64,000 nt of DNA from the NCBI RefSeq assembly GCF_014199445.1, contig NZ_JACIJS010000002.1:62001-126000 (forward strand), in the 5' to 3' direction. The notes beneath the pieces are model-generated. The model had not been told where the DNA came from and made no database searches. It saw only the letters and a program-made list of their open reading frames with translations. The position numbers and the translations under genes are program-made. This document shows, in pieces, positions 26,911-37,537 of this stretch; the first letter of the stretch is position 1; every line of letters begins with the position of its first letter. The DNA is from Rubricella aquisinus (GTDB lineage Bacteria; Pseudomonadota; Alphaproteobacteria; Rhodobacterales; Rhodobacteraceae).

Positions 26911-27363
26911 ATGACCGAGCAAACGGATGTCGTCCATCTGAATGAGATCAAGCGGATGATCCCGCACCGCTATCCATTCCTTCTGGTGGATCGGGTGGAG
27001 CGGATCGTGCTGGGCGAAAGTGCCGTCGGGATCAAAAACGTTACCGCGAACGAGCCGCATTTCAACGGGCATTTCCCGTCAAAGGCCGTGATGCCCGGCG
27101 TGATGATCGTCGAGGCGCTGGCGCAGACGGCGGCGGTGATGGTCGTCAAGACGCTCGATCTGATCGACAAGGATATGCTGGTCTATTTCATGACCGTGGA
27201 TAAGTGCAAATTCCGCCGCATTGTGGAGCCGGGCGACGTGCTGGAACTGCATGTGCAAAAGATCAAGGCGCGCCAGAAGATGTGGAAATTCGAAGGGCGC
27301 GGCATAGTGGATGGCGAATTGGCCTGCGAATGCGAATTCGCGGCCATGCTGGCGGATGGGTAA
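26911..27363 (+). CDS. fabZ: 3-hydroxyacyl-ACP dehydratase FabZ
   Basis: 150 residues, hot-dog fold. The catalytic His54 is in [15 protein letters not shown] and Glu68 follows in VEAL. It removes water from 3-hydroxyacyl-ACP in fatty acid elongation. The ATG at 26911 follows AAGGAA. Unlike many proteobacteria, there is no lpxD between skp and fabZ. It is six bases upstream of lpxA. Confidence 0.96.
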   Translation: MTEQTDVVHLNEIKRMIPHRYPFLLVDRVERIVLGESAVGIKNVTANEPHFNGHFPSKAVMPGVMIVEALAQTAAVMVVKTLDLIDKDMLVYFMTVDKCKFRRIVEPGDVLELHVQKIKARQKMWKFEGRGIVDGELACECEFAAMLADG

Positions 27364-27369
27364 CCTGCC

Positions 27370-28170
27370 GTGAGCATTGATCCGACCGTCAAAATTCATC
27401 CCACCGCCATTGTCGAGGATGGTGCCACCATCGGGGCGGGCACCACGATTGGCCCTTACAGCATCATCGGGCCCGAGGTCGTGATCGGCGCGGATAACGA
27501 ATTGATGTCCCATGTCATTGTGACCGGTGTCACGACGCTGGGCGATCGCAACCGGATCTGGCCCTTCGCCTCTGTCGGGTCGCAGCCGCAGGATTTGAAA
27601 TTCGCAGGCGAGCGGACCGAGCTTGTGATCGGCTCGGACAACATGATCCGTGAAAGCACCTCCTTTAATCCCGGAACGGAGGGCGGGGGTGGCCTGACCA
27701 AGATCGGCAATCACAACCTCTTTATGCTGGGCACTCATGTGGGCCATGACTGCATGGTCGGGGACCGGATCGTGCTGGCCAACAGCTCCGGCCTTGCCGG
27801 GCATTGCATCATCGACGATGGCGTCATCATCGGTGGCCTGTCGGCCACGCATCAGTTCATCCGCATGGGGCGCGGCTCCATGGTGGGGGGCTGTTCGATG
27901 GCGCGCAAGGATGTGATCCCCTTTGGCACCGTGATCGGTGAAGATACGCGGCTCATGGGCCTCAATATCGTGGGCCTCAAACGCCGCGGCATCGACAAGG
28001 CGGATTTGCGCACCTTGCTTGCCGCCTATCGCGCGATTTTCGAGAGCGAAGAAGGCACGCTTCTGGCGCGGGCAAAGGCCACGAAAGATGCCTATCCCGA
28101 CAACGCCTATGTACAGGAAATCACCGATTTCATGCTGGCGGAAAGCAACCGCTCCTTCGCCACGCCATGA
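27370..28170 (+). CDS. lpxA: Acyl-ACP-UDP-N-acetylglucosamine O-acyltransferase
   Basis: 266 residues from a GTG. The left-handed beta-helix hexapeptide repeats are obvious (IHPTAIVEDGATIGAGTTIG). The catalytic His lies in LGTHVGHDC near residue 125, and GGLSATHQFIRMG follows. It catalyses the first step of lipid A synthesis. It shares a four-base ATGA overlap with lpxI. Confidence 0.95.
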   Translation: MSIDPTVKIHPTAIVEDGATIGAGTTIGPYSIIGPEVVIGADNELMSHVIVTGVTTLGDRNRIWPFASVGSQPQDLKFAGERTELVIGSDNMIRESTSFNPGTEGGGGLTKIGNHNLFMLGTHVGHDCMVGDRIVLANSSGLAGHCIIDDGVIIGGLSATHQFIRMGRGSMVGGCSMARKDVIPFGTVIGEDTRLMGLNIVGLKRRGIDKADLRTLLAAYRAIFESEEGTLLARAKATKDAYPDNAYVQEITDFMLAESNRSFATP

Positions 28171-29003
28171 CCCGGATCGAGACAGGGGTTGGCCTTGTCG
28201 TCGGTCGGGGATGGGTGCCGCGCGCCATTTGTGAGGCGCGCGCCGCCGATGGCTTGCCTTATATCGCCGTGGCCTTTGCCGGGGCGGTGCCCGACTGGCT
28301 TGACGATCATCCGCATCGCGTTGTGCCTTTTGAGAAACCGGGGCAGATTTTCGATGCGTTTCATGACGCGAATTGCAGTCATGTCTGCTTTATCGGCGGA
28401 CTGGATCGGCCAAGCCTCAACCCGCTGAAATTCGATAAACGGCTGATGAGTTGGGCACCCAAATTGCTGCCCGCATTGAAATCGGGCGATGACGGGTTGC
28501 TGCGGCTCCTCGCGGGGTATTTCGAGGCCGAAGGGTTCACGATGGTCGCCGCTGACGCGCTGCTGCCTGATCTCTTGGTGGGGGAAGGCGTGCTCACCCG
28601 CGCACAGCCAAGCGAGGCTGACCACGCCGATGCCGCCCGCGCGGCGGAGATTTTGCGCGCGACGGGGCCGCTCGATATCGGGCAGGGCTGCGTCGTGGCG
28701 CAGGGCCTGTGCCTTGGCTTTGAAACGGTGCAGGGCACGGATGCGATGCTGGAGTATGTGGCGCGCACCGATGGCCGCCCGGATCCGCTTGGCGCGCGCG
28801 GTGTGCTGATGAAAGCGCGCAAACCGGGGCAGGACACACGGCTCGACACGCCCACTGTGGGGCCCGATACCGTTGCAATGGCCAATCGTGCCGGATTGGC
28901 CGGGATCGTGATGCAAGCAGGCGGCGTGAACCTCGTGGATCGGGAGGCAACGATCGCGGCGGCGGATGCGGCGGGCCTGTTCCTGTGGGGGCGGGCGGAA
29001 TGA
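28167..29003 (+). CDS. lpxI: UDP-2,3-diacylglucosamine pyrophosphatase LpxI
   Basis: 278 residues of the DUF1009/LpxI family, which replaces LpxH in alphaproteobacteria and makes lipid X from UDP-2,3-diacylglucosamine. Recognisable stretches are ICFIGGLDRPSL-like CFIGGLDRP, an LGARGVLMKARKPGQD loop and LDTPTVGPDTV near the C-terminus with the expected Asp. Its position between lpxA and lpxB fits the pathway step exactly. Both ends overlap neighbouring genes by four bases. Confidence 0.93.
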   Translation: MTRIETGVGLVVGRGWVPRAICEARAADGLPYIAVAFAGAVPDWLDDHPHRVVPFEKPGQIFDAFHDANCSHVCFIGGLDRPSLNPLKFDKRLMSWAPKLLPALKSGDDGLLRLLAGYFEAEGFTMVAADALLPDLLVGEGVLTRAQPSEADHADAARAAEILRATGPLDIGQGCVVAQGLCLGFETVQGTDAMLEYVARTDGRPDPLGARGVLMKARKPGQDTRLDTPTVGPDTVAMANRAGLAGIVMQAGGVNLVDREATIAAADAAGLFLWGRAE

Positions 29004-30145
29004 AGCTGTTTCTGATCGCGGGGGAGGCATCGGGCGACCGGTTGGGAGCCGCGCTGATGCGCGGGCTAAGGGCGCTTGTCCCCGATGTGGAATTTCACGG
29101 CATCGGCGGCCCGGACATGCAGGCCGCCGGCATGACCAGCCTTTTCCCGATGGACGAATTAAGCGTCATGGGCCTGACGGAGGTGCTGCCCCGATTGCGC
29201 GGTCTGTTGCGCCGCCGGGATGAGGCGGCAGAGGCCGTTCTGGCCCTCGGCCCGGATGCGCTGATCACCATCGACAGCCCGGATTTCTGTCTGCGGGTCG
29301 CAAAACGGGTCAAGGCCACCCGGCCTGACCTGCCGGTCATCCATTATGTTGCCCCCTCCGTTTGGGCGTGGCGCGAAGGACGCGCCGCGAAGATGGCACG
29401 GCATGTGGATCATGTGTTGGCGCTGCTGCCGATGGAGCCGCCATTGATGCAGGCAGCAGGCGTCAGTTGTGATTTCGTGGGCCATCCGGTTGCAGCAGAA
29501 CCGCAGCCCGACCGGGCGGATGTGGAGGCGTTCCGCCTTGGCCTGCCGGGGGAGGGGCCGGTGCTGACCGTGCTGCCCGGCTCCCGCCGCAGCGAGGTGG
29601 AGAAGCTCGCGCCGGTCTTTGGCGATGTGACGGGCCGGGTCGGGCCAGTGCGGGTCGTGGTCCCTGCCGCGCCCGGCGTAGTAGATATGGTCGAAGCGCA
29701 GGTCGCCAAATGGCCCGTGCCGGTGACGGTGCTCGACCCGCGTGGCATGGACCCGGAGGCGGCTGCCGCGCGCAAACGGGTTGCGTTTGCCGCAAGCGAC
29801 GCTGCTTTGGCGGCAAGTGGCACAGTCGCGCTGGAACTCGCCGCCGCGCGCACGCCGATGGTCATCGCCTATAAGATGTCATGGCTGACCTTCGCGATCA
29901 TGAGCCGGATGATAAAAACGCCCCATGTGTCGCTGGTCAATATCCTGACGAAAAGCAGCGTCGTGCCGGAATTGCTGCAACAGGAGTGCACGCCCGACCG
30001 GATCGCACAGGCTCTGCGTCCGATCCTTGGCGGTGAAAGCGATCAGGCTACGGCCTGTGACAAGGTGATGGAGATGCTGGGCCGGGGAGGGGAGGCGCCG
30101 GGCCTGCGCGCCGCGCGCTCCGTCCTGTCAGCCCTCACGCGGTGA
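29000..30145 (+). CDS. lpxB: Lipid-A-disaccharide synthase
   Basis: 381 residues from the ATG at 29000 that overlaps the lpxI stop. It joins lipid X and UDP-diacylglucosamine to the lipid A disaccharide. The N-terminus FLIAGEASGDRLGA is the family hallmark. Later SVWAWREGRAAKM and LPGSRRSEVEKL are also typical of this GT-B glycosyltransferase. It is the last gene of the envelope operon; the 3' end overlaps the convergent YbaK-type gene by 11 bases. Confidence 0.95.
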   Translation: MKLFLIAGEASGDRLGAALMRGLRALVPDVEFHGIGGPDMQAAGMTSLFPMDELSVMGLTEVLPRLRGLLRRRDEAAEAVLALGPDALITIDSPDFCLRVAKRVKATRPDLPVIHYVAPSVWAWREGRAAKMARHVDHVLALLPMEPPLMQAAGVSCDFVGHPVAAEPQPDRADVEAFRLGLPGEGPVLTVLPGSRRSEVEKLAPVFGDVTGRVGPVRVVVPAAPGVVDMVEAQVAKWPVPVTVLDPRGMDPEAAAARKRVAFAASDAALAASGTVALELAAARTPMVIAYKMSWLTFAIMSRMIKTPHVSLVNILTKSSVVPELLQQECTPDRIAQALRPILGGESDQATACDKVMEMLGRGGEAPGLRAARSVLSALTR

Positions 30146-30602
30146 AGGATTCGACCCGCGCGCCCGTGATCCGCTGCAAAACATCCGGCGCGATGGAGAA
30201 CACATGGCGCGGCGTGCCCGCTGCGGCCCAAACGGTATCGTGTTGCATCAGGTCAGGGTCCATCACGCAGGTCACCGGGTTGAGATGCCCAATAGGGGCC
30301 ACGCCGCCGATGGCAAATCCGGTATAGCTGCGCAGTGCATTCGGCTCTGCCCGCGACAGGGGCGCGCCGATGATCTTTGCCGCTTTTGCGGGATCAACCT
30401 GATTGTCCCCGGCGGTCAGGAACAGCACGAAAGCCCCATCCTCCGTCGCAAAGATCATGGACTTCACGATCTGTGCAACGGTGCAGCCACAGGCCGCAGC
30501 GGCATCCACAGCGGTGCGGGTGCTGTCGGGCATCTCCTGAATGGTATCAGGCAGGTCGGCGGCACCAAGGGCCGCGCGCACGCGTTTGACGGATTTTGAC
30601 AT
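30135..30602 (-). CDS. YbaK/ProX-type aminoacyl-tRNA deacylase
   Basis: 155 residues from the ATG at 30602. The YbaK fold is shown by CGCTVAQIVKSMIFATEDG with a conserved Lys in VKSM, and by YTGFAIGGVAPIGH, the glycine-rich substrate loop. Such proteins hydrolyse mischarged tRNAs such as Cys- or Ala-tRNA(Pro). The gene lies directly after the gltA terminator, so it either has its own promoter there or depends on read-through; no good ribosome site is visible. It converges on lpxB with an 11-base overlap. Confidence 0.85.
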   Translation of the reverse strand: MSKSVKRVRAALGAADLPDTIQEMPDSTRTAVDAAAACGCTVAQIVKSMIFATEDGAFVLFLTAGDNQVDPAKAAKIIGAPLSRAEPNALRSYTGFAIGGVAPIGHLNPVTCVMDPDLMQHDTVWAAAGTPRHVFSIAPDVLQRITGARVESFTA

Positions 30603-30607
30603 GATGC

Positions 30608-30631
30608 GAAAAAGGGGGGCCGAAGCCCCCC
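30608..30631 (-). terminator. Intrinsic terminator of gltA
   Basis: On the minus strand GGGGGGC-TTCG-GCCCCCC is followed by six T residues. The UUCG tetraloop and uninterrupted stem make it a very strong rho-independent terminator, seven bases after the gltA stop. Confidence 0.92.
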
Positions 30632-30637
30632 CATCCC

Positions 30638-31933
30638 TTAGCGATCTTCGACGTTGACGTAATCGCGCAGCGTCGCACCGGTATAAAGCTGGCGCGGGCG
30701 ACCGATTTTCTGCTTTTCGTCGGCAATCATCTCTTTCCACTGTGCAATCCAGCCGACCGTGCGCGACAGCGCGAAAATCGGCGTGAACATGGAGGTGGGG
30801 AAGCCCATCGCCTCCAGAATGATGCCGGAATAGAAATCGACATTCGGGAAGAGCTTTTTCTCCGCGAAATACGGGTCGTTGAGGGCTGCTTTTTCTAGTT
30901 CCTTGGCGACCTGAAGCGTCGGATTGTCCTCAACGCCCAGCAGGTCAAGCACTTCATCCGCGCTTTCCTTCATCACCGTCGCACGCGGATCGAAGTTTTT
31001 ATAGACCCGGTGGCCAAAGCCCATCAGGCGGAACGGATCGTTCTTATCCTTCGCGCGGGCGATGAATTCGGGGATGCGATCAACGGTGCCGATTTCCCGC
31101 AGCATTTCAAGGCAGGCTTGGTTCGCACCACCATGGGCCGGACCCCAAAGGCAGGCCACGCCCGCCGCAATACAGGCAAACGGGTTCGCACCCGACGACC
31201 CGGCAAGCCGCACGGTGGAGGTCGACGCGTTCTGCTCGTGATCCGCATGAAGGGTAAAGATACGGTCCATCGCGCGGGCGAGGATCGGATCGACCACATA
31301 ATTCTCGGACGGCACAGCAAAGCACATGCGCAGGAAGTTCGACGCGTAATCGAGCGAATTGTCGGGATACACGAACGGCTGCCCGATGGAGTATTTATAG
31401 GCCCATGCGGCAATCGTCGGCATTTTGGCGATCAGGCGGATGGAGGCCACTTCGCGCTGCCATTCGTCATTCACATCGGTGCTGTCGTGATAGAAGGCGG
31501 ACATCGCGCCAACAACGCCGCACATGATGGCCATTGGATGCGCGTCGCGGCGGAACCCACGGAAGAAGTTGACCATCTGCTCATGCAGCATGGTGTGGCG
31601 GGTCACGCGGTTCTCAAAATCTTCAAGCTGTGCTGCGGAGGGCAGCTCACCATAGAGCAGCAGGTAACACACTTCGAGATAGTGGCTTTCCGCCGCCAGT
31701 TGCCCGATTGGGTAGCCGCGATGCAACAACTCCCCCTTGGCACCGTCGATATAGGTGATGGAGCTTTCGCACGACGCGGTGGAGGTAAAGCCCGGATCGA
31801 ACGTGAACACGTCCGCCATGCCGTAAAGTTTGGAGATATCAATGACATCTGGCCCGACGCTCGGTGACATGACGTTCAGGTCATAGGTCGCCCCGTCGAG
31901 GGTCAGTGTCGCAGTACGTTTCGTGTCGGCCAT
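30638..31933 (-). CDS. gltA: Citrate synthase
   Basis: 431 residues, the length of the hexameric, NADH-regulated type found in Gram-negative bacteria. It condenses acetyl-CoA and oxaloacetate to citrate. Catalytic motifs are [15 protein letters not shown] and [15 protein letters not shown]; the N-terminal [15 protein letters not shown] segment is also family-typical. The ATG at 31933 follows GAAGGGA; a start at 31960 would add nine unlike residues. Own terminator downstream, so probably monocistronic. Confidence 0.96.
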   Translation of the reverse strand: MADTKRTATLTLDGATYDLNVMSPSVGPDVIDISKLYGMADVFTFDPGFTSTASCESSITYIDGAKGELLHRGYPIGQLAAESHYLEVCYLLLYGELPSAAQLEDFENRVTRHTMLHEQMVNFFRGFRRDAHPMAIMCGVVGAMSAFYHDSTDVNDEWQREVASIRLIAKMPTIAAWAYKYSIGQPFVYPDNSLDYASNFLRMCFAVPSENYVVDPILARAMDRIFTLHADHEQNASTSTVRLAGSSGANPFACIAAGVACLWGPAHGGANQACLEMLREIGTVDRIPEFIARAKDKNDPFRLMGFGHRVYKNFDPRATVMKESADEVLDLLGVEDNPTLQVAKELEKAALNDPYFAEKKLFPNVDFYSGIILEAMGFPTSMFTPIFALSRTVGWIAQWKEMIADEKQKIGRPRQLYTGATLRDYVNVEDR

Positions 31934-32056
31934 TTGGATATCCCTTCGTCCAATGCGCAAGCAGCGCCGTCATCAAGTGGTGCTGCGCGCGGGGGCGCGC
32001 GCAACCCAATATTTCTGGCAATGCCGTCATGGCCCGCCTTGCGCGACTGGAAGCGT

Positions 32057-33478
32057 TCAGTCGTCTTGCGCCGTCAGCGACAAAGCGTCGTTGAGACGCG
32101 CAAGGCTTTCCTCCTGCCCAAGGATCACGAGGATCTCGAACACGCTGGGGGAGGTCGTACTCCCCGTGAGTGCCGCGCGGAGGGGCTGCATCACCTTGCC
32201 GAGCTTCTGTTCGGTTGCCGCGGCGTGGTCACGCAAGAATGCTTCCAGATCGGTTGCCGTCCAAGTAACATTTTGCATCTGCTGCGTCAACGCATTCAGC
32301 ATACCATGGGATACATTCTGCAGTTGCTGGGCCGCCTTTTGGTCCATTTTGAGGGGGCGGTCAGCAGTGCAAAAATATGCTGAATCAATGAGTTCCAAGA
32401 AAGTCTTAGCCCGCTCTTTCAAAAGGGGGAGTGCGGCATTCAGGCGCTGCCCCTTCACACCATCGGGCAGTGGTTTTTGCTGCGATGCAGCAAATTCGGT
32501 CAATTGCGCCGCGACGGTCTCCGGCGACATCATCCGCAAGTGCTGGCCAGAGATATTCTCCAGCTTGGCAAAATCGAACCGCGCGGGGGATTTCCCGATC
32601 CCGTCCAGTGTGAACCACTCGACCGCCTGCGCAGTGGTGAACACCTCGTCATCGCCATGCGACCAGCCAAGGCGGGCAAGGTAATTGCGCATCGCCTCCG
32701 CCGGGTAGCCCATGTCGCGATAGGCCTCGACCCCGAGCGCGCCATGCCGCTTTGACAGTTTCGCACCGTCCGGTCCGTGGATCAGCGGGATATGGGCGAA
32801 TACTGGCAATTTCCAGCCATTTGCCTGATAGATCAGAGCCTGCCGTGCGGCGTTCGTCAGGTGGTCATCCCCGCGGATCACATGGGTGACGCCCATATCG
32901 TGATCGTCCACCACCACGGCCAGCATATAGGTCGGCGTCCCGTCGGACCGCAGCAGCACCAGATCATCAAGCGTGTCGTTGCCCCATGTCACATCGCCCT
33001 GCACCTGATCCGCGATGGTCGTTTTCCCCGATTGCGGCGCCTTGAGCCGCACGACAAAGGGAGCATCCGGGTGATCCGCTGGATCAGCCTCACGCCACGG
33101 GGAGCGGAACAGGGTCGAGCGCCCTTCGGCCTTGGCCGCCTCTCGAAAGGCCGCGATTTCGTCCTGCGTGGAGAAGCACTTATAGGCCGTGCCCGCCGCA
33201 AGCATCGCATGGGCGACCTCGGCATGGCGCGGCGCGCGCTCAAACTGGCTGATCGCGTCCCCATCCCAGTTAAGGCCAAGCCAGCGCATGCCCTCGAAAA
33301 TCGCCTCGGTCGCCTCAGGTGTGGAGCGGGCGCGGTCCGTATCCTCAATCCGCAGGAGGAAGCGCCCGCCATTGGCCTTTGCGAACAACCAGTTGAACAA
33401 CGCGGTGCGCGCGCCGCCAATATGCAGATAGCCCGTGGGCGAGGGGGCAAAACGGGTGACGACCGGGGAGGTGTTCAT
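32057..33478 (-). CDS. gltX: Glutamyl-tRNA synthetase
   Basis: 473 residues. It charges tRNA-Glu, and in bacteria lacking GlnRS also tRNA-Gln for later amidation. The class I signatures are HIGG at 19-22 (in [13 protein letters not shown]) and KLSKR at 240-244; [12 protein letters not shown] is the typical following strand. The C-terminal anticodon-binding domain covers about residues 330-473. Many alphaproteobacteria have two gltX genes, so which paralogue this is cannot be told from the window. It is separated from comEC by 46 bases, divergently. Confidence 0.95.
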   Translation of the reverse strand: MNTSPVVTRFAPSPTGYLHIGGARTALFNWLFAKANGGRFLLRIEDTDRARSTPEATEAIFEGMRWLGLNWDGDAISQFERAPRHAEVAHAMLAAGTAYKCFSTQDEIAAFREAAKAEGRSTLFRSPWREADPADHPDAPFVVRLKAPQSGKTTIADQVQGDVTWGNDTLDDLVLLRSDGTPTYMLAVVVDDHDMGVTHVIRGDDHLTNAARQALIYQANGWKLPVFAHIPLIHGPDGAKLSKRHGALGVEAYRDMGYPAEAMRNYLARLGWSHGDDEVFTTAQAVEWFTLDGIGKSPARFDFAKLENISGQHLRMMSPETVAAQLTEFAASQQKPLPDGVKGQRLNAALPLLKERAKTFLELIDSAYFCTADRPLKMDQKAAQQLQNVSHGMLNALTQQMQNVTWTATDLEAFLRDHAAATEQKLGKVMQPLRAALTGSTTSPSVFEILVILGQEESLARLNDALSLTAQDD

Positions 33479-33524
33479 ACTCTGTTAACCTTATCGTAGG
33501 GATTGGCGGCGTAGCCTTGGCCCC

Positions 33525-35600
33525 GTGTTTAAGGCAATCCCATACCTGCCGACAAGGTCACCCGGCCTTGTCTGGCTCTCGGACGCGCTGGAGCCGCAAC
33601 GGCGCCAGCTTGTTTTGTGGTGGCCAGTGTTTTTCGGCATTGGCTGCGCGCTTTGTCTGGGATGGGGGGGCGTACTGCCGGACTGGCAGTTGCTTATGCT
33701 TGGGCTGGTGATTGCCGTGCCCATCCTGGCCCGTCGGGCGGCCGTCCCGATCCTCATGGCAGCATGGGCCGCGTCCGCGATGGCCGGAGGTGTGATGGTC
33801 ACCGCATGGCGTGTCCATGCGGTTGCCGCACCGATCCTTGCCGCGGATATGGCGACCACGATCGAAGGCCGCGTGATCGGGATCAGCCGGTCCAGTGGGA
33901 ACAATCCGCGCATCCTTCTGGACCGGGTGACAGTCTATGACAGCGCGGTCCAACCGGACCGCATCCGCATCGCGCTCACCGGGCCGCAGGCCGAAGCCAC
34001 GGTGCGGCCCGGCGATGTTGTGCGCCTTCATGCGCGCATCGCCCCCCCGTCCGGCCCGGTTGAGCCGCATGGCTTCGATTTTCGGCAGATGGCGTGGTTT
34101 CAGCGGTTGGGGGCGGTTGGATACAGTACGGCGCCGGTCCTGATCCTCGCACCGGAGCCAGCGACCGCGTGGATACGCCTATTGCAGGCAAGGCAAGATG
34201 TGTCTGACGCAATTGTCGGGGCAATCGACGGGCCGCGCGGTGGGTTTGCCACCGCGCTTCTGACAGGGGACCGCGCCCATATCGATCAGGACACGCTGGA
34301 GGATCTGCGCGCCTCCAACCTTGCGCATCTGTTGGCGATTTCAGGAATGCATATGGGCATGCTAACGGGTTTCGTGTTTGCGCTCGTGCGGTTTGGGCTG
34401 AGTGCTGTTCCGGGCCTTGCCGCGCAGTGGCCGATCCGCAAACTGGCGGCGGTGGCCGCGATCCTTGCCGGGGTGGTCTACCTTGTGATGTCGGGCGGGG
34501 CCGTGGCGACGCAGCGGGCGTTTGTCATGGTCACGGTGGTGCTGTTTGCGGTGCTGATCGACCGGCCCGCCTTTACCTTGCGCGCGGTCGCATTGGCCGC
34601 TGCCATTATCCTGATCACCGCGCCTGAGAGCATCGCTGGCCCCGGTTTTCAAATGTCCTTCGCCGCCACGGCAGCCCTGATCGCGACATTCGAGTGGTTG
34701 CGTGGGCAGGCATGGTGGCGGGATGAGAAGCGGGGATGGGTCACGCGGCTGCGCCCGGCGCTGGCGCTGTTTGTCGCCTCTAGCGTCGCGGGTGCGGCGA
34801 CGGCCCCGATCTCCGCCTTCCATTTCGGTCAGATATCCCAGCTTGGCCTCTTGGCGAACCTGATGGCGGTGCCGCTGATGGGATCGGTCATCATGCCCGC
34901 AGGGGTGATTGCGGCGGTCTTAGCGCCCATTGGATTGGCGGAGGTGCCGCTTTGGGTGATGTCCCTCGGGATTGGCGGCGTGCTTGCAGTCGCGGATTTC
35001 GTCGCTGGGATGGAGGGGGCCGTGCGGCTGGTTCCGATGGGGCCGCTTCTGGCGCTGTGCCTCGTAAGCCTCGGCGGAGTGTGGCTGATCCTGTGGCGCG
35101 GGGCAGGGCGATGGCTTGGCGTCGTGGCGATGCTCGCGGCCCTGCCGATCTGGGGTGCAGAGGCGCGGCCAGATATCCTGATTTCTGACGACGGGATGCT
35201 TGTTGGTATCCTGACGGAGGACGGGCGGGCGCTGAACCGGATGCGCGGCAATGGATTTGCCGCCGAACGCTGGGCGGAGAATGACGGCCAGCCGCTTGAC
35301 CGCGCACGGGCGCGCGACATCTGGCCGGGGGAGCAGCGCCGGGGCTATGCCTTTGCCCGCTTGTCGGGCGGGCGGGACCTGATCTGGAGTTCGGAGCGCA
35401 GCGCGGAGCCATCATGGTGCCGCACCGGCGTGATCCTCGTGCTGCCCCGTGTGGCGGAGCCATTGCTTGGCCCCTGCCTTCAATTCACACAAGCGACATT
35501 TGCCGCGACCGGTGCGATTGCCCTCACGCTTGGCTCAGAGGTGAGCGTGATAACCACGCGCGACGCGCGCGGCCCATCGCCATGGGCGCGGTATCAATAG
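33525..35600 (+). CDS. comEC: ComEC/Rec2-family membrane protein
   Basis: 691 residues from a GTG. The N-terminus has two or three membrane segments and a DUF4131-like OB region (about 75-200). The competence domain (about 220-510) contains [14 protein letters not shown] and [18 protein letters not shown], the hallmark of the family. About 150 further residues after the last membrane segments do not show HxHxDH, so the metallo-beta-lactamase domain of B. subtilis ComEC is not evident. The family makes the inner-membrane channel for transforming DNA. Its 3' end overlaps lexA by seven bases. Confidence 0.9.
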   Translation: MFKAIPYLPTRSPGLVWLSDALEPQRRQLVLWWPVFFGIGCALCLGWGGVLPDWQLLMLGLVIAVPILARRAAVPILMAAWAASAMAGGVMVTAWRVHAVAAPILAADMATTIEGRVIGISRSSGNNPRILLDRVTVYDSAVQPDRIRIALTGPQAEATVRPGDVVRLHARIAPPSGPVEPHGFDFRQMAWFQRLGAVGYSTAPVLILAPEPATAWIRLLQARQDVSDAIVGAIDGPRGGFATALLTGDRAHIDQDTLEDLRASNLAHLLAISGMHMGMLTGFVFALVRFGLSAVPGLAAQWPIRKLAAVAAILAGVVYLVMSGGAVATQRAFVMVTVVLFAVLIDRPAFTLRAVALAAAIILITAPESIAGPGFQMSFAATAALIATFEWLRGQAWWRDEKRGWVTRLRPALALFVASSVAGAATAPISAFHFGQISQLGLLANLMAVPLMGSVIMPAGVIAAVLAPIGLAEVPLWVMSLGIGGVLAVADFVAGMEGAVRLVPMGPLLALCLVSLGGVWLILWRGAGRWLGVVAMLAALPIWGAEARPDILISDDGMLVGILTEDGRALNRMRGNGFAAERWAENDGQPLDRARARDIWPGEQRRGYAFARLSGGRDLIWSSERSAEPSWCRTGVILVLPRVAEPLLGPCLQFTQATFAATGAIALTLGSEVSVITTRDARGPSPWARYQ

Positions 35601-36277
35601 CTGCGGATCAGGCCGACCAGCTTTCCCTGCACCTTCACCTGATCGGATCGGTAGATGCGGGTTTCATAGGCGGGGTTTGCGGCCTCCAGCGCGATGGCGG
35701 CACCCTGCTTGCGCAGCCGCTTGAGCGTGGCTTCCTCACCCTCGACAAGTGCGACGATGATATCGCCATTCTCCGCATCGGATTGTTCGTGGATGACGAC
35801 CACATCGCCATTGCAGATCCCCGCGTCGATCATCGAGTCGCCCCGCACTTCCAGCGCGTAATGCCGGCCGGACCGGCGGATCATATCGCCCGGCACGCCC
35901 ACGGAGTGGGAAACCTGCTGGATCGCCTCAATTGGCGTCCCGGCTGCGATCCGACCCATCACCGGCACATCAAACACAGTGCTTTCAACACGTTGCGCGG
36001 CGGCAGGCGGATCAACACGGCCACCGTCAATCACGTCAGGGACGATCCCGCGTGGATCACTGCCATCGGGTAGGCGCACAATCTCAATCGCGCGCGCCCG
36101 ATGCGCCAGCCGCCGGATAAACCCCCGCTCCTCCAGCGCCGTGATCAGCCGGTGGATGCCGGATTTGGAGCGCAGATCCAGCGCCTCCCGCATCTCATCG
36201 AAGGAGGGCGGCACACCGTCCCGCTGCATACGATCCTGAATGAAGTTCAACAGGTCGAGTTGTTTCCGGGTCAGCAT
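35594..36277 (-). CDS. lexA: LexA SOS repressor/autopeptidase
   Basis: 227 residues. The N-terminal winged helix-turn-helix (1-65) starts [13 protein letters not shown], followed by a linker and the S24 peptidase domain. The self-cleavage site is Ala112-Gly113 ([11 protein letters not shown]), the catalytic Ser148 is in RGDSMID and Lys186 in EEATLKRL. It represses SOS genes until RecA-stimulated autocleavage. A GTTC-N7-GTTC box 40 bases upstream of its start indicates autoregulation. It is downstream of moeA but has this promoter of its own. Confidence 0.96.
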   Translation of the reverse strand: MLTRKQLDLLNFIQDRMQRDGVPPSFDEMREALDLRSKSGIHRLITALEERGFIRRLAHRARAIEIVRLPDGSDPRGIVPDVIDGGRVDPPAAAQRVESTVFDVPVMGRIAAGTPIEAIQQVSHSVGVPGDMIRRSGRHYALEVRGDSMIDAGICNGDVVVIHEQSDAENGDIIVALVEGEEATLKRLRKQGAAIALEAANPAYETRIYRSDQVKVQGKLVGLIRSY

Positions 36278-36317
36278 GGGACAGTCCTTTGTCTAAGGTG
36301 GGCTGTATTTGCGATCC

Positions 36318-36332
36318 GTTCTACAAAAGTTC
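36318..36332. promoter_or_regulatory. LexA (SOS) box, GTTC-N7-GTTC
   Basis: GTTC at 36318-36321 and GTTC at 36329-36332 are separated by exactly seven bases (TACAAAA), which is the known alphaproteobacterial LexA operator. It lies in the 84-base spacer between moeA and lexA, upstream of lexA. Confidence 0.88.
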
Positions 36333-36361
36333 CTGTTTTGTGTCAATAAGTAAGGTTTTGT

Positions 36362-37537
36362 TCACAATCCTATGATCTGAACGGGCGCACCCGCGGGCTG
36401 CGCGGGATCATGGGGCGGGCGCACGATCAGGGCGTTTGCCTCCGACAGAATGGAAAGGAGGGAGCTGTCCTGATTGCTCATCGGGCTTACTGTCGTGCCC
36501 GTGAGGCGCGCGCGCATGTAATGCTCTCGCGGTCCATTGGCTGGCAGTGCCGCGCCGAGTTTCGCTGTCTGCCTGTCGCGTGGGGCGAAAGGTAGGCCGA
36601 GGCTGGCATGGATCAGGGGGATCAAAAACAACTCCGCGCAGATCATCGCGGATACAGGGTTTCCCGGCAGGCCCAGCATGGGTGTGTTGTTCAGGCGCCC
36701 GGCCATGAGCGGTTTTCCGGGGCGCATCGCGATCTTGTAGAAATCGAGGGTCAGTCCGATCTCCTTGCCCGAGGAGGCGACAAGGTCATGATCCCCGACC
36801 GACGCGCCGCCAATGGTCACGACCATATCGCAATCCTGCGCCAGCTTAAGCGCGGCGATGGTGCTGTCGCGCGTATCGCGCGCAATAGGCAGGATACGCG
36901 GAACGGCCCCTGCGGCCTCAATGAGGGCGGCAAGGGCGAGGCTGTTTGAACTGACGATTTGGTCCGGCCCGGGCGTCTCTCCCGGCATCACCAACTCGTC
37001 GCCGGTTGCGATCAGCCCGATCACCGGACGGCGGGCAACGGTCACGTGCGCCACATTCATCGCCCCCAAAAGCCCGATCAGCCGAGGGGTGATCACGCGC
37101 GGCGCGGTCAGGATGCTGCCAATGTCGAAATCGATCCCTTTGCGCCGGATATGCGGCCCCTGATCGAGGCTGTCGCGCAGCGTGATCTGATCCCCGTCGC
37201 GGTCCACATCCTCTTGCAACACAATCCGGTCAGTGCCTTCGGGCACGGGTGCACCGGTGAAGATGCGCACGGCCTCCCCAGCGCCGACCCGGCCCGCAAA
37301 TCGCGATCCGGCTTGCGATTCTCCGATCACTTTGGCGGTCGCCCCCGGGCGTGCGTCGGCACTGCGCATCGCGTAGCCATCCATGGCAGACCCGTCAAAG
37401 GGTGGCTGCGCGCGCTGCGCCGTCACATCCGCGGCCAAAACCCGACCATGGGCCGCCCGCAGCGGCACCGTTTCATGCTCCATACACGGGATGAGAGCCT
37501 CAAGATGGGTGAAGGCTTCGGCAACAGAAATCATCAT
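36362..37537 (-). CDS. moeA: Molybdopterin molybdenumtransferase MoeA
   Basis: 391 residues. It inserts molybdate into adenylylated molybdopterin. The typical stretches are [13 protein letters not shown] near residue 45, [13 protein letters not shown] near 90, a [13 protein letters not shown] nucleotide-like motif near 235 and [10 protein letters not shown] near 292. The start overlaps the moaC stop, so both are translated together. It is the last gene before lexA. Confidence 0.95.
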   Translation of the reverse strand: MMISVAEAFTHLEALIPCMEHETVPLRAAHGRVLAADVTAQRAQPPFDGSAMDGYAMRSADARPGATAKVIGESQAGSRFAGRVGAGEAVRIFTGAPVPEGTDRIVLQEDVDRDGDQITLRDSLDQGPHIRRKGIDFDIGSILTAPRVITPRLIGLLGAMNVAHVTVARRPVIGLIATGDELVMPGETPGPDQIVSSNSLALAALIEAAGAVPRILPIARDTRDSTIAALKLAQDCDMVVTIGGASVGDHDLVASSGKEIGLTLDFYKIAMRPGKPLMAGRLNNTPMLGLPGNPVSAMICAELFLIPLIHASLGLPFAPRDRQTAKLGAALPANGPREHYMRARLTGTTVSPMSNQDSSLLSILSEANALIVRPPHDPAQPAGAPVQIIGL

